DNA from: Eucalyptus grandis
Taxonomy: Eukaryota > Streptophyta > Magnoliopsida > Myrtales > Myrtaceae
Assembly (NCBI RefSeq): GCF_016545825.1
Contig: NC_052616.1
Coordinates: 40,593,529-40,657,528 of the forward strand
Direction: 5' to 3'
Length of the DNA stretch: 64,000 nucleotides
This document shows positions 1 to 11,722 of the stretch, in pieces. The translations under genes were made by a program, and so were the position numbers. The first letter of the stretch is position 1. Every line of letters begins with the position of its first letter. The notes under the pieces were generated by a model. That model did no database searches, was not told where the DNA came from, and was given only the letters and a program-made list of their open reading frames with translations.

Positions 1-840
1 GAATTTCCAACCAAACAGCTAACATGGCTTTTCTAACGAGAATTTTAAATGATGTGGCATTTCTTTTAAATAAAAAATTATCTACATAAACAAGGCAAAC
101 GACGTTATGCCGTCCATGTAGACTATGCAAAACAATGCTAAATGATGTCGTTTTGGCGTGCTTCACTAAACGACATTGTTTAGTGTCTTGACCTAATTGT
201 GTGACGCTAATGATGTCGCACAATTAAGCATGGTCCATAGGTCACTATTCCTTCTCATACTCGCCTTCATGCTCGGTTGCCATTCTCATTGAAGCTCTGT
301 CGTTGCTTGTATCGTTGCTCACTCAGGTTTGTCCTCTTCTCTCCCTGTGGCTAGTAAAAATAAGGCTCAGAGGCCAATTGAAGGACTCGGATGGGAAGCT
401 TAGGGCTTGAATGAGAAAATTGGGGGCTCGGACAGGAAATGTAGGACTCATATAGGAAAATAGGGTTCCGAGGGCCATTGAAGGGTTTGAATGTGTTATT
501 GTGATTTGCTAATGTAAATGTGCTATTGTGATGTTTGGCTACTTTCTAATTCTTCGCTTTACTATTGTGAATGTACACACAATCGTTGGGGCGGGAAATT
601 TAGGGCTTGCCAGGATGTTGTGGGGTCCTGTACGTGAAATAGCGAAGATGGTATTGTGGGGACCTAAATTTGTTTAATCGAAATGGTTGTTGTGGGGACC
701 TCCATTCATTTCTTTCCACTAAATGACAAATGCTCTTTCTTTAATAAACTATTTAAGATTGTTAGGACCTTCATGTGCAATTGTTGTTTTTTGCCGTTGT
801 GGTCCCAAAAGTTAATTGCTTTTTCCCCCTTTGTTGTAGA
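1..840 (+). other. Probable 5' non-coding part of a MULE remnant
   Basis: No ORF worth calling. The first 200 bases carry repeated short motifs of the type aacgacgt/atgatgtcgttt, and 240-560 is a low-complexity leader-like stretch before the transposase remnant at 842. I infer that it belongs to the same Mutator-like element because the coding remnant follows directly. No terminal inverted repeat or target duplication was identified, so the left boundary is unknown and may lie outside the window. Confidence 0.3.
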
Positions 841-841
841 C

Positions 842-1199
842 ATGGATTAGGATTATGTTGCTGTCAAAGTTTGCTATAGTGGGGAGCTTGTGATTAGGGA
901 GGATGAGTGCGAGTATGAGGGCAGAAGTGAGGGCACTATCTTTGTCAATATAAACAAGGCATCTCATATTGGATTTTTTAGGATATACTGTATTATTTGC
1001 CATACAAAGTACAATAGTTGCTTTATTATGTTCCTAAGAAGGGCTCGAAAGATGGTTTGAAAAACTTTGAGGATGATAATGGTTTTAGAGATGTCTGTAT
1101 TATTCTCGTCATGGTGAAAAAGCAAAAGTGTATGTTGAATACAATAGTAATGACGAGAACAAAGATGATGACAAAAAGAGCACTCAAATAGGAGAAGTA
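842..1199 (+). pseudogene. Mutator-like (MULE) transposase, N-terminal fragment
   Basis: Conceptual translation from the ATG at 842 has a stop as its third codon (848-850). It then reads VKVCYSGELVIRE and an acidic stretch with YEGRSEGTIFV, the style of the MuDR-A N-terminal domain. Further on, other frames read GLKNFEDDNGF and then VYVEYNSNDEN followed by an acidic run, also typical of this domain, so at least one frameshift is present. The zinc-binding, catalytic DDE and SWIM regions are absent: the reading stops at 1199 where LTR-like DNA begins (tgtcacgacc). The fragment is dead. The family call rests on motif style only, without a search. Confidence 0.55.
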
Positions 1200-1424
1200 T
1201 GTCACGACCTGACCCTCGAGCACCCCTTTTGGCGGTGGGAAGGTGGGGTTTAGAGGTACTCGACTATGAGAGCTCCCTCACAATTCATTACTCCAAAAGA
1301 TGTCATCACCTCATCTTTTGGGATCAATCACATGAGTTTGCTCAATCACAGTCGTGAACTCTCCCAAGCTTGCATCTCACGTGATAGCAAAATTGTGTCG
1401 TGATTTGCTTTCACACGTACAACA
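1200..1424 (+). repeat. Start of an unidentified LTR-like repeat
   Basis: Begins TGTCACGACC, a usual way for plant Ty3/gypsy LTRs to start, and interrupts the MULE coding remnant in mid-reading. The five bases before it are aagta; I could not find a matching downstream target copy, so the far end is unknown. It is in turn cut by the copia solo LTR at 1425. A stretch inside it (1291-1370) resembles 3001-3090 on the other side of that insertion. Tat/Ogre-type origin is a guess. Confidence 0.3.
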
Positions 1425-2927
1425 TGAAAGGGCTAGTCCACACACCTAGAGGGGGGTGAATAGGTATATAAAAATTTTCTCGCAAGACTTAATAACATAG
1501 ATTGCCTTTAGATGATAATAAACTCAGGACGTAAATAGCTTTAAATAATTCTATAAAGCAACGAATAAGATAAGGAGTTTAAGGAAAGAGAATTGAAACA
1601 CGAGGTTTACAGTGGTTTGGTTTAGTCCAAGCATACGACCACTCTCCCATGCTAACAGCCCACTGGCTGGATTCCATTATGAATCAAAAGAGATTGTATA
1701 GCTTGTGATCTTCAACTTCCTCAGTAGAGAGTCTTAGCTAGTGTGACGGGCCAAGCGCGGGGGCGCGTCTCCTATCCCACATTGCTTAGGGGGGAGTCAT
1801 GGGGTTAGTTTATAAGGCTTATGTCTCTCTAATCTATGTGACGCATTTTAAAGCCGTGAGGACTCAGTGTCCAAAGCGAACAATATTACACAATGGAGCC
1901 CGGGTCGTTACAAAAATGTGACGGCCCAAGCGCGGGAGCACGTCTCCTGTCCCACATTGCTTATGGGGGAGTCTTGGGGCTAGTTTATACGACTTAGGTC
2001 CCTCTAATCTGTGTGATGCATTTTTAAGCCGTGATGACTCAGTGTCCAAAGTGAACAATATTAGACAGTGGGGCCCGGGTCGTTATAAATGGTATCAAAG
2101 CTGACTCCCGATCGTGTGTTGGGCCACAGCGAGGACACTGTGCTCCCAAAGGGGGTAGAATGTGATGGCCCAAGCATGGGGGCGCGTCTCTTATCCCACA
2201 TCGCTTAGGGGGGAGTCTTGGGGCTAGTTTATAAGACGTAGGTCCCTCTAATATGTGTGACGCGTTTTAAAGCCGTGAAGACTTGGTGTCCGCTGGGTCA
2301 TTATAGCTAGTCTCTTCACAAAGTCTCACTATATGCTTCTCTCTTTTGTATACAATTTTAGCTCAATGAATAAAAGAGCAAGGAACTACAGAGATTCAGA
2401 CTTTGAAATTATTCTTTCATGCACTCTTCGAACATCTAGAGAATCTGCCTTAAGTACTTCTTCATGCCTTCACGACTGTTGGCACTTTCCAAAGGAATTC
2501 GTTCAATCTACCCATTGGACAGAATCAATTAAGGTGATCTTGAGTCATTGATTGATTGGTGATGAAAGCCCGTCAATCCTGTTCGCCTATACAATCAGGA
2601 TATTTGGTTTACATAAGTAGAACATTCCAAGTTTGCTTGCCTTTCAAACAATCTTCAAATTGGATTAGATTCCAATAAGAATAATCAATCATATTGATGT
2701 TGTATCTAGCCATAAGGTCTTCCAAAAAAACCATACGAATCGAATCCTTAAAGATAATCCAGCATTTGGATAACTCTTCATTCTTCATCTGGAAACCATC
2801 AGTGAGGACAAACTTTGAGTCTTGAGTCTGGCGGTCTTCGACTTTAACACTTGGGTCCTGGAAGTCTTGAGTAGATTGATGGAAAAGTTTTGTCAACTTC
2901 AAAACAATAAAGCAATTTTCTCCAACA
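1425..2927 (-). mobile_element. Solo LTR of a Sirevirus-type Ty1/copia element
   Basis: The reverse complement aligns with the LTRs of the full-length copia element at 11723-21082: it starts tgaaaggg (complement of the LTR 3' end ccctttca) and finishes tctccaaca (complement of tgttggaga). Without the TRIM inserted at 1742-2305 it is about 930 bp, against 984 bp for the intact LTR. No primer-binding site, polypurine tract or coding DNA is attached, so it is a solo LTR. Flanks are caaca and cagta, so no target duplication is evident; it may have decayed or the copy may be recombinant. Confidence 0.75.
1742..2305 (+). mobile_element. TRIM-type miniature LTR element with three LTR copies
   Basis: Three copies of one LTR-like unit: 1742-1912 (171 bp), 1917-2087 (171 bp) and 2161-2305 (145 bp, with a deletion near its end). 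Each begins tgtga and ends ttaca or ttata. Between copies 2 and 3 lies a 73-bp internal part with a tRNA-iMet primer-binding site (tggtatcaaagc, 2090-2101) and a polypurine tract (aaagggggtagaa, 2148-2160). Copies 1 and 2 are separated only by aaaa. GCTAG flanks the whole at 1737-1741 and 2306-2310, so it moved or was fixed as a unit. It has no coding capacity and would need enzymes from another element. It is nested in the copia solo LTR, hence younger than it. Confidence 0.85.
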
Positions 2928-4096
2928 CAGTACACCTTAAAAAGGAAACTGGGTGTGAATGACGAATTTAGGTGTAGTTTTACTACAGTAGCCCTCTTGA
3001 CCATACTCTTCACCCAAAATGATGACATCACTTCATCCTTTTGAACTACTATCACATTGAGTATGCTAAACCACAATGAGTCTCCATGAGACCCATATCC
3101 CCCACAACGACTTCATTTTATTATTAGTTGTATTAGACAACGTAAAACATGATTTTAGGAGTCGCCACTAGCTTCATTTTCAGGGTTGGCTAAAAAATCC
3201 AATCGAGAGTCGAGAGTGGTCCCTCAATATGTACATAACCAGAGATTCTAAAGTTCAAGGACTTTGGCTACATCAATATTTCTATTAATGCCCTTTCGAT
3301 ACCTAACAGTTTGTCGTATTTCCTAAAATGTCCATGCATGTCTTTTTACTTTTTTTCGTGCAAATGGGAAATTGACTAAATGATCATGCGTGGATGGTCG
3401 ATTTCATGCTATTCTATTTCTATTACAGGAGAAAAGGAAATAAGACAATCAATCGAAATTTAAAGATAGTGTGGTAAGTAAACACTCAAAACAATTTAAG
3501 GAAAGTAGTAAATCTAACATACAATCCTAAATAGAAAGTAAAGCAAAAGAGAGAAAGTTGCAACTCGTCAGACATTTATACAATGTAAAGCAACCTAAAA
3601 CATATATTGGGAATAAATTGTACAAATTGGTGCCAGATTGGACATCGACCATTTGTCATCGTCACGTCATCGAGTTGCCACCTCTATAAGCCTATTCTAA
3701 CTCTATGCTAATACTAAGACTAGATGTTTACAATATGAAAGAAATGTGCATATAGCGAGACAGAAAGAGACAATCACAATCACAAATAGGCAAAAACAAT
3801 TACAATTTAGAAATCAAGACAATGTGTCTAATTGATCAAACATGGCCTTATGATTAGCCTTTGTGATTCGTGCAATGATCCATCTAGGACACATACCCAA
3901 TTCATTTAAAGAATGACTTACAGCCATTGGCCACCATTTGTGTTTTTGTGTGGCAACCAATGCTAAAAGTCCCTAAAATGGATTCTTAGTGTGACCCAAG
4001 TTATCCTAAGAAACCATGCATTACACCTATGTAAACATCTGAAAATAACATGCATAGCAAGTTTAAAAGTATGCATTCAAGCCTTACGGCCTTGGT
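2928..4096. other. Gene-free repeat-like DNA
   Basis: No coding signal. 3140-3300 contains text (ggagtcgccact, then ccctttcgatacc) that resembles, in reverse orientation, 30780-30930 of this window; both look like untranslated or LTR parts of large Tat/Ogre-type Ty3/gypsy elements. It is probably a continuation of the LTR-like DNA that starts at 1200, and is interrupted at 4097 by a Tekay-type solo LTR. Confidence 0.35.
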
Positions 4097-7000
4097 TGTC
4101 ATGCCCCGATCCTCCGAGCACGTGCCCATCCCAGCTTGGTCAATTAAATAGCGATGTCCCATGACGCATCACTAACCCATTCATTTTTATGCACATGCGG
4201 AAGCAATTAATTAAATCCCTAGACAACAACAAGATGGGATAGAAAAGTAAGATGATAAATTTTTCAAACCACAACATGATTATATATACATATATATCAA
4301 GCCATGTCATATACAATACCAGTCTTATAAAAACTAGGTCTACAAAACAATGGGGGTTTCAAAAACTACAGATCCTCATCCTCGCTCTCATCCTCATTGG
4401 AGCCTCCATCTAAATACACCGGGGTCCTTGGATGTGAAAGATCCGAATCCACCACCGAACCCTTCGGAGGATCTGCTGTGCCATTTCCAAAAGCAACCTC
4501 CAGCATATACCTAGAGACCTCAGACTTAGGTATGGGACCCTCTCTCTGTCCATTATGCTCCTAACGATACCAGGATCTATATTGATGAGGTACCTTATGG
4601 GGTAAGGCCTCATCCAACCAGACCACAGTCTTCACCAACTCATACACCAATCCCCTTGGGTCCCCATGCAACGGGATAAAACACTTTTGCTCCGTGACCT
4701 TCTTCGGTCTACCAAAACGTTTAGGCGAGCTACCATCTAAGGACCTGAAAATGTTAACCCACAACGGGATGAGACAACGTCTCAGCAAGTTTACCTCCTA
4801 AGACCCGATTAGGAAGGAAATACGCCTTAAGGACTGTCTAAGCACAAATACAAGTAAGATGACTTACCTTTGCCTCAGATCATTCCTACAAGTCAATACA
4901 ATTTTGCAATTCATGAAATCACACCAACAATTCAATTCATCACATTGGATCGAATCATCGATCAATCAACCTAGTCGATTCCATGTCATCAAGACCATCA
5001 CGCGATCAATCCAATCAATACTATCTATAAGTTCGATCTCATCAAGGACTGCTTACCCTAAGCTGAAAATAGATAGTATAGCTCACCCAAAGCTGATAAT
5101 ACAGTATACTGTTCACCCTAAGCTAACATATCAGAGCCCTCAGGGTGATATAGTATACTTAATAGTGCTCACAAGAAGCTGCTAAGGTATGCTACTCACC
5201 CTAAGCTGACATATCAAGGCCCGTGGGCAAATATAACATACTGGTATACTGCTCACCCTAAACTGACATCTCAAGGCCCATAGACTGATATAGTATATCT
5301 ATGATGATCACCCTAAGCTGATAAAGTATACTACTCACCTAAAGCTAATATATCAAAATCCACAAATTAGTTTTGGCGTTGTAAACCGAAACTTGGTTAT
5401 TTTCTAATTAAATATTGAAAATAATAAATTTTGGGATAAATACCCCAAAATTGTAATCAACACTCAAATTGCACAAAATAACAGTCAATTAAATAAATCA
5501 ATTACACCATTGCAATCAGCACAAAATTCTGGTCATCAGCTATTTCGGTCTAATTTTCGAAAAATAATAATTAATTAAACAATTACGGAAAATTATTAAA
5601 TGCAAATAAATAGGACTTAGGCCTGTAAAGCCTAATTAAAAGCCAAGACGGGTTTGGAAAATCCCCGAACCTATCTAAATAAATACTATGGCCTATTTAC
5701 TTGCTAATTGCACTAATCTAACCACCAACCATGCATCAAGGATTAACTAATTCACTAATCAATTCTAACTAACCACCTAATCCCTAATTAACTTAAACTA
5801 ATCAACCCTTAAGCATCATTAACTTAATAAGCAGTGATTAATGAGTTAAACTCACTTGATTAACGATCCTCTCGGATCAAAACGACGAGGACGCAGAGGC
5901 GGTCCACAAACTCCAAAGTGGCACCACCAAGCAAGGTTCGGAAGACCACCAAAGCGGGCCAAACAATGCTGGCGAGACCCCCTCTATTTGGTTCTATTTA
6001 GTGGCTGAAGGAGCTGCAACGGGCAGCCAAAGACGGTAGGGATGGACAGTGCTGATGTAGCGAGGCTAGGCAGGTTGTGGTGGAGCTTCACAACGGTAGT
6101 GACGACCTGGATGGGCTCCAGCTAGGCTTGACGGACATGAAGGACGTCTACTGGGCTTGAAACAAGTAGAGCAAACGGGCAGTGTGCACAGAGGACGCAT
6201 GGCTCACGGGTGGGGCGCGACGAGCAGCAACGGCGACGCGGCGGCTCCAGGCGGTCAGACAGGCTCAAACAGGCAGAGAGGGGCCGAGCTGCTCGGTTTT
6301 CTGGGTTGCTGGAAGCTTCAAGGGCTGGAATGGAGGGGGATGGTCGATCGGCTGCAAGGAGAGAGGGAGGGGGCGACCAACAAGGCTTGGAGGGTCCCAT
6401 GTGCTCCCTTCCTATCCCTTTGTCTCCTTGGAAGGGTCCTACCATGGGTGGCTAGCATCCTCAACCAAAAGTAGCCACAAAACTTGTCTTAGAAGCCAAA
6501 TGAAAGGGTCCAAAGGTGGTGGACAAGGGGGCATAGGAATTTTACAACATTTCCCTTAATTCAACTTCAATTCCTCCTTGAATTAAATCAATTTGGCCCT
6601 AAAAAATTCAACCATCATATCCTCGATCAAATTGGCATTTTTCATCGTCAATGGAACCTACTTGCGTCCCAATTTCGTGATAAAAAAGGGTCCTCTGAAT
6701 TTCCCAATCGAAAACGGCCCTATCTTGACTTTTCGCCAAAAATCTTGGTTTGCAAAAATCTTCGGAGGCCGAGTCGACGTTCCTAAAATGATTTGTGACA
6801 AGACAGAACTTTCAATTTCTAAAATTGAATTCAAATTTGCAGTTAATTTCAATCTGGCGCGATTTTAGCATGACCTAGGCTCTTGGGTAACTTTCAGAAA
6901 TTTTTAGTGCAAATGACTCGTGGTTGATTTTCTTCAAGCCACAATGAACCTCTTTGACACATTGGCGACTTTTGGTGATCGTAAAATCCCGAGATTTCAA

Positions 7001-7351
7001 ATACGGACATAGGGTACCAAAATGACAAAAAAATCAATCTAGTGTCGATCAACGAGAATTTTGCAATTTAGTGAAATCACCCTCGTTTAATCACACATCT
7101 CGGTTGAAACAGACCTATCTCTAATCCCTAGTCAATCTTACTGTGCTGAAATGATCTCTGCAAATGAGCACACTCGAGTAGCCGATTCTTGGTCAAATTC
7201 CCAAGTCTATTGCATTAAAATCTTTTAATGACTTTCTAAGATAGTCTAGTTATCTTAGGAGTGATCAACTCTGAGAATAGTATTATAAGCGCGTCAATGA
7301 AAGGCCTAATTTATTTAATTGAAAACAGGACTGAAAATCCAGGATGTCACA
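4097..7351 (+). mobile_element. Solo LTR of a Tekay/Del-type Ty3/gypsy element (3255 bp)
   Basis: Starts TGTCATGCCCCGATCC and ends GGATGTCACA; perfect 5-bp target duplications TTGGT lie at 4092-4096 and 7352-7356. The sequence is homologous to the LTRs of the element at 42414-52091, with the same start, the same gcatgcggaagca block, an AT-rich stretch, a GC-rich stretch (about 5880-6480) and the same end. No internal region is present, so it formed by LTR-LTR recombination. At 5045-5350 it has a diverged tandem array built on caccctaagctgata-like units. Short ORFs at 6120-6560 are in the GC-rich LTR part on both strands and are not genes. Confidence 0.9.
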
Positions 7352-7561
7352 TTGGTTCTCAATCAATCAAGTAAAATTAATGAGCCATCATCAAATCACT
7401 TATTTAGTCATCAAGCACCAAACATAATCGCATGTGTTCCATAAAAACAAACACTTTAAAAGTTATAAGATTCAAATGATGCCCAAAAATCATTTGAGAG
7501 ACAATCGAACAATGGATTGTAAAGAAAATTGTTAATGACATAGCATAGTTATATCATGGTT

Positions 7562-7860
7562 ATGGAACACATTTATCCACCAAGGCTAACTCGGATGCAT
7601 CAATGGGCACATTGATCAAGCTTTGCAGGCACCTTAAATATGGTCCAAACTTAGACAATATCAATGCCAAGCCAAAAGCATAATTTTGGAAATTTGGATG
7701 AAAGGGAGACATGATTTCATCATAACTATTAGGCACATCTAACTGTCAAGGCTTACTTGGGTGCATCAATGGGCACACTGATCAAACTTCGCAAGTATTT
7801 TAAATATGACTCAAAGTTAGAAAAAAATTATGTCGAGCCACTATTCAAACCATGCCAATA
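7562..7860 (+). repeat. Diverged tandem repeat, two units of about 165 bp
   Basis: The phrase gcatcaatgggcacattgatcaa occurs near 7596 and, slightly changed, near 7763. It is preceded in both units by aggct-act-ggtgcatcaatg text and followed by a match around ttaaatatg. The units have drifted but remain alignable. No function is visible; it is likely part of a retroelement LTR. Confidence 0.6.
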
Positions 7861-10549
7861 TATTTTTAAGAACGAAAATTTGTCACATGGGCATCATATG
7901 AATGAAAATTGGGTTCGAATCAATTAAAACTTGAAATTTCATATCGTTTTGCAACATTGGGGGGGTTTGAAAAATATGGCGATTTTTTTTTTTTTATTTT
8001 CTAAGAATTTTTTGTATGAAGATTAGAAAATGAGGATCAAAATCGTAAAAACAAAGAATCTCAATTTAGCAGCATGCAAAGCATTCTAAAAATCCTAGAA
8101 TGGAATTGCAGCAAAAATCACAACAGTAAACATCAAACAGGGCAATAAAGATTAGAGCAATTAGGTATGACCCATGGATAATTGGCCCTAAGAAAATTAC
8201 AAGACATCAAGCACACAAATAAAAAAGAACTTCAATGAAGAAAATTTCCTAAGATAAAACACATGAATTTATAAAGATTCAAGAGTATAGGATAGCGCAT
8301 CAAGAATAGAACAAGGTAGCAGGATATCATGGAAAATCAACAATAATTTGACCTAGTAAACGATATCTAAAAATTTCAACATTTTACCATGACATAGACA
8401 TGAGAATGATAGACAAATTTTGTTAAGGACTCAACCTCAAAATACTTACTAAAAAAATTCATACGAAAATAACAAAAGGTTTGATTTAATAGGGCAAAAC
8501 AAGCATTCTGAATTTCAAACACAATGGATCTCAGAGCAAATTTTGCAAAAATGGAAAATAAGTCGAACCACATGCAAATGGTGCAAAATTGATGTCATAG
8601 AAAGATCAAGATGTGCTCTAAGATTTCTAGAAGACATCAAATTCAATTAGGGTCAAATTTATGTTCAAATGATGGCAATTGTAGAAGTGTGCAAGTCAAT
8701 CATAAACATGGTAGGATATGATGCATAAGGATAGGCTCACTAAACTACCTGAATGACACACGAAAATTGTGACGTTCAAATATGATGTAAGGCTAAATGC
8801 AACAAAAAATTTGATTAATACATTTAACCTCAAATCAATGCACAAAAAATCACACAAATTCATGAACTTCAATAGGTGACTTATCATTAAGAACCATTCA
8901 TGATAGAATGCATGACAATTTTAGCTATAACATGTCAACTTGGAAAATGGTTTTTACATAACAAACAACCTTCAAATGATGCATTCCATACATCATTTCG
9001 AAGCTTGTAACGTGTTCTAAGTATGTCTAGAAGGATCATGCGCCAATTTCGCTCTTAAAGAGCTCAATCAAAGATATTTTCGTAGGGACACAGTTAGTCA
9101 CAATCACAAAAGGGATTGCACAAAACATGGATGATTTTCGATGACCTAATAACATCACAAAAATCTACAAAAATTCTTATGTATAGAATGCAATGTCATG
9201 ATTGTTTTTCACGGCACATTGAGGTTCAATTTAGTTCACAAAAATCTAAACAAAAATGGGAAAGCAAAGCAATGACTTTAACGGCTCAAATTGCAATAGC
9301 CCAAACATGATTTCGTGCAAGCAATTGAACTAGCAAACGATGACCGTTTAGTGCAATCTGTATCTTTTTAGAAATTTTATGAAGTACTCTACCAATTTCA
9401 TGAAGGATGCAACTTCAATCAAATATGTTTACTAGCTCATTTCTAAGCAAACACACATTAGGCTCAAACAGGGTAGATTAGTACAAGGACGATTTTTTGA
9501 AGATTTACCTTACAATTTTTTTTTCTAAAAATCTAGAAAAAAAAATATGTGTTGATCAAGGCATTTTCATGTAGATTTTATAAAGAAACCATCTTCAAAA
9601 TCAAAACATAAAAATCAGCAAAAAATTAACAAATATTGTAAGCCACAAATCAACAGAACAACAAGCAAATAGCATTTTTTGGACTCAACTCTGGATAGGA
9701 AAAAATCATATGAAATGAACGCCAGATTGGGGTGTTCTATGGCTCGTTGGAAAGATATTTGAACCACCTTCGAATGTTGTGAAGACATTGAGCACAACAA
9801 AGTACAATAACTAGGTTGTTCTAAGGCAAACATCCAGACAGTCCAACCGGGCTGTGAAATTGCAGAACAACATCATTCAAGCAATCAACTATTATAAAAT
9901 CATAATCAATCATCCATATCCATTCTAGATTATCCTAAACATCCTATAATAGGCATATTCATCATCAAACAAACCTTAGGTTTGAGCTCTAGCCTCGATC
10001 TCCTAATGAGATCTCATTTCATTGAGCTTGGGATTAAGCATTTATGTTTGAGCGATTTTCGATGAAACGAACTTGATCAAGCTATAGTCAACACTCCACA
10101 GCAACTTGAGGATGTCGAACGGACTCCCAAGGATGCTGATGATCATCAAAGGAGTTATATCAACATCAATTAGCCATCAACTCGCTGGTAATGAAGACCG
10201 TGTTCAGTTGGACTTGGTTTGAACCACCGATGGAGTAAATGGCCATCAAAAGTGTTCTGATGGCTCTCCGATCAAGCCCTGACCACCAAAGGGTCGGGGA
10301 TGTGCCTAGGAACAGATCGGTGGCGATTAGACTTCCAAGGGATCGCCGCAAGATACTAATCGAAAGGGCTAAATCTGCCGACTTGATCGCCGATCTTCAA
10401 TTTGTGGGGGAAGAGGCCATCAAACAGGTAGCATAAGGGTGAGACAAAGGTGATGTCGGCATTGTTGAGGTCGAGAAGATGATGAGGATTGCCACGGGTC
10501 AAGCAGCGGTGGCGGGATTGCCAGCGATAGCCGATTGCACGTCATGAAG

Positions 10550-10552
10550 AGG

Positions 10553-10610
<58 letters not shown>
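10550..10610 (+). repeat. (GA)n microsatellite
   Basis: About 60 bp of almost uninterrupted GA dinucleotides after a gaagagggaggga lead-in. The apparent minus-strand ORF of Ser-Leu repeats across it is an artefact of the repeat. Confidence 0.95.
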
Positions 10611-10611
<1 letters not shown>

Positions 10612-11722
10612 AAAACCTATGTATTTAGATCTAGAAATATGCAAATGAGGCCCCTTAAGTTTTAGAGGGAAAATGTCTTATATACTTCCCTTCAAGATTG
10701 AATCTTAACCGTCGTTCAATCCAATGGCTAAAAATTTATCAGATGGCCTAATTATCTCCATTAGGGACTAATCAAAGTTAAATATGTCACATGATCATCC
10801 GGCTAGTATCAATGTGTTGAAGTCAAAAGAACAAAATTTGTGGTCAAGGCCTAATTAGGGGCAATTTTGTAAATTCACAAAACCTGGGGCATGGAAATAG
10901 GCGAGGCACATCTTCTCAATAGGCGAGTATTTGTTCTCTACAAAATATGGAAAATTGAAAAGCATGAGAATGAAATACACACAACGGAACACCAATGGGT
11001 AATGGTTGACCATTGAGAGTTGGCCGGCAACCGATGGCCGATCAAACTTGTAGGACCAATCCAAGTCGATTCGACCGGTTTGGCTGATTTTTGGGTGACT
11101 TGGTCCTTGAAGTTTTGAATTCTATGCAATTTAGTCCCTTAAAGACTAAATCAAAAGGAAATCTAGTCCAATTTGAGGATAAATTATCCAATTTTAAAGA
11201 AATTAGGCCAATTAAACTATTGCAATCTGGTAATTTTCTATTAACCTAATTACTTAATTAACATGAAAAATGTTAGACCTATACCATGGGTACATGCAAT
11301 TGAACTTTGTAGGTTAAATTGGGCAATTTCATGTAATTTCTTACGCAAAATTGTAAATTAATTGAAATTGAATTCAATTAATATTGCAAGGTATCTATTG
11401 GATTAATTGTCCATACCTAGGGTGGTTGATCGATTAGCCCCAATTGCACATCGATTGCAATGGGGTTATTTTTTTTTATATAAGTAGAAATAGTCAATGC
11501 GATATAGGTTCCCCCTAAGCCCTTAGCACATATTGATTTTTTTTTTTTTTTTTTTGTGGGTAAGAAGCACATGCTGAGTTTGAGAAGCTTAAGAAAGCAC
11601 TTTATCAAGAGGACAAAAAGGGCCAGCCCAAGATCGTCGAATTGAAACAACTTCCGTTCCTTAAGAGCAACTCCTCTCCAAACCACCTTCTAGCTTAGAG
11701 TAAGAATTTAATCGTTCATATG

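Larger units (their letters stand above)
7352..11722. other. Gene-free AT-rich repeat DNA
   Basis: 4.4 kb without a credible coding region: ORFs are short, lack recognisable motifs and lie on both strands. The text is compatible with LTR or untranslated DNA of a large Ty3/gypsy element continuing from before the solo LTR at 4097-7351, since that insertion splits it. It contains a two-unit tandem repeat (7562-7860), a GA microsatellite (10550-10610), poly-T runs near 7984 and 11538, and stretches such as tttgggtgacttggtcc near 11091 that recur in plant LTR DNA. Confidence 0.4.

Noticed and set aside
1742..2305. TRIM as a Cassandra element with 5S-like LTRs
   Set aside because: I see no 5S rRNA-like internal promoter words in the 171-bp LTRs.
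6122..6559. Overlapping ORFs of 80-125 codons on both strands
   Set aside because: They lie in the GC-rich part of a solo LTR, have no motif and occur on both strands; GC-rich DNA simply lacks stops.
10420..10644. Ser-Leu repeat ORF
   Set aside because: Produced by the GA microsatellite.
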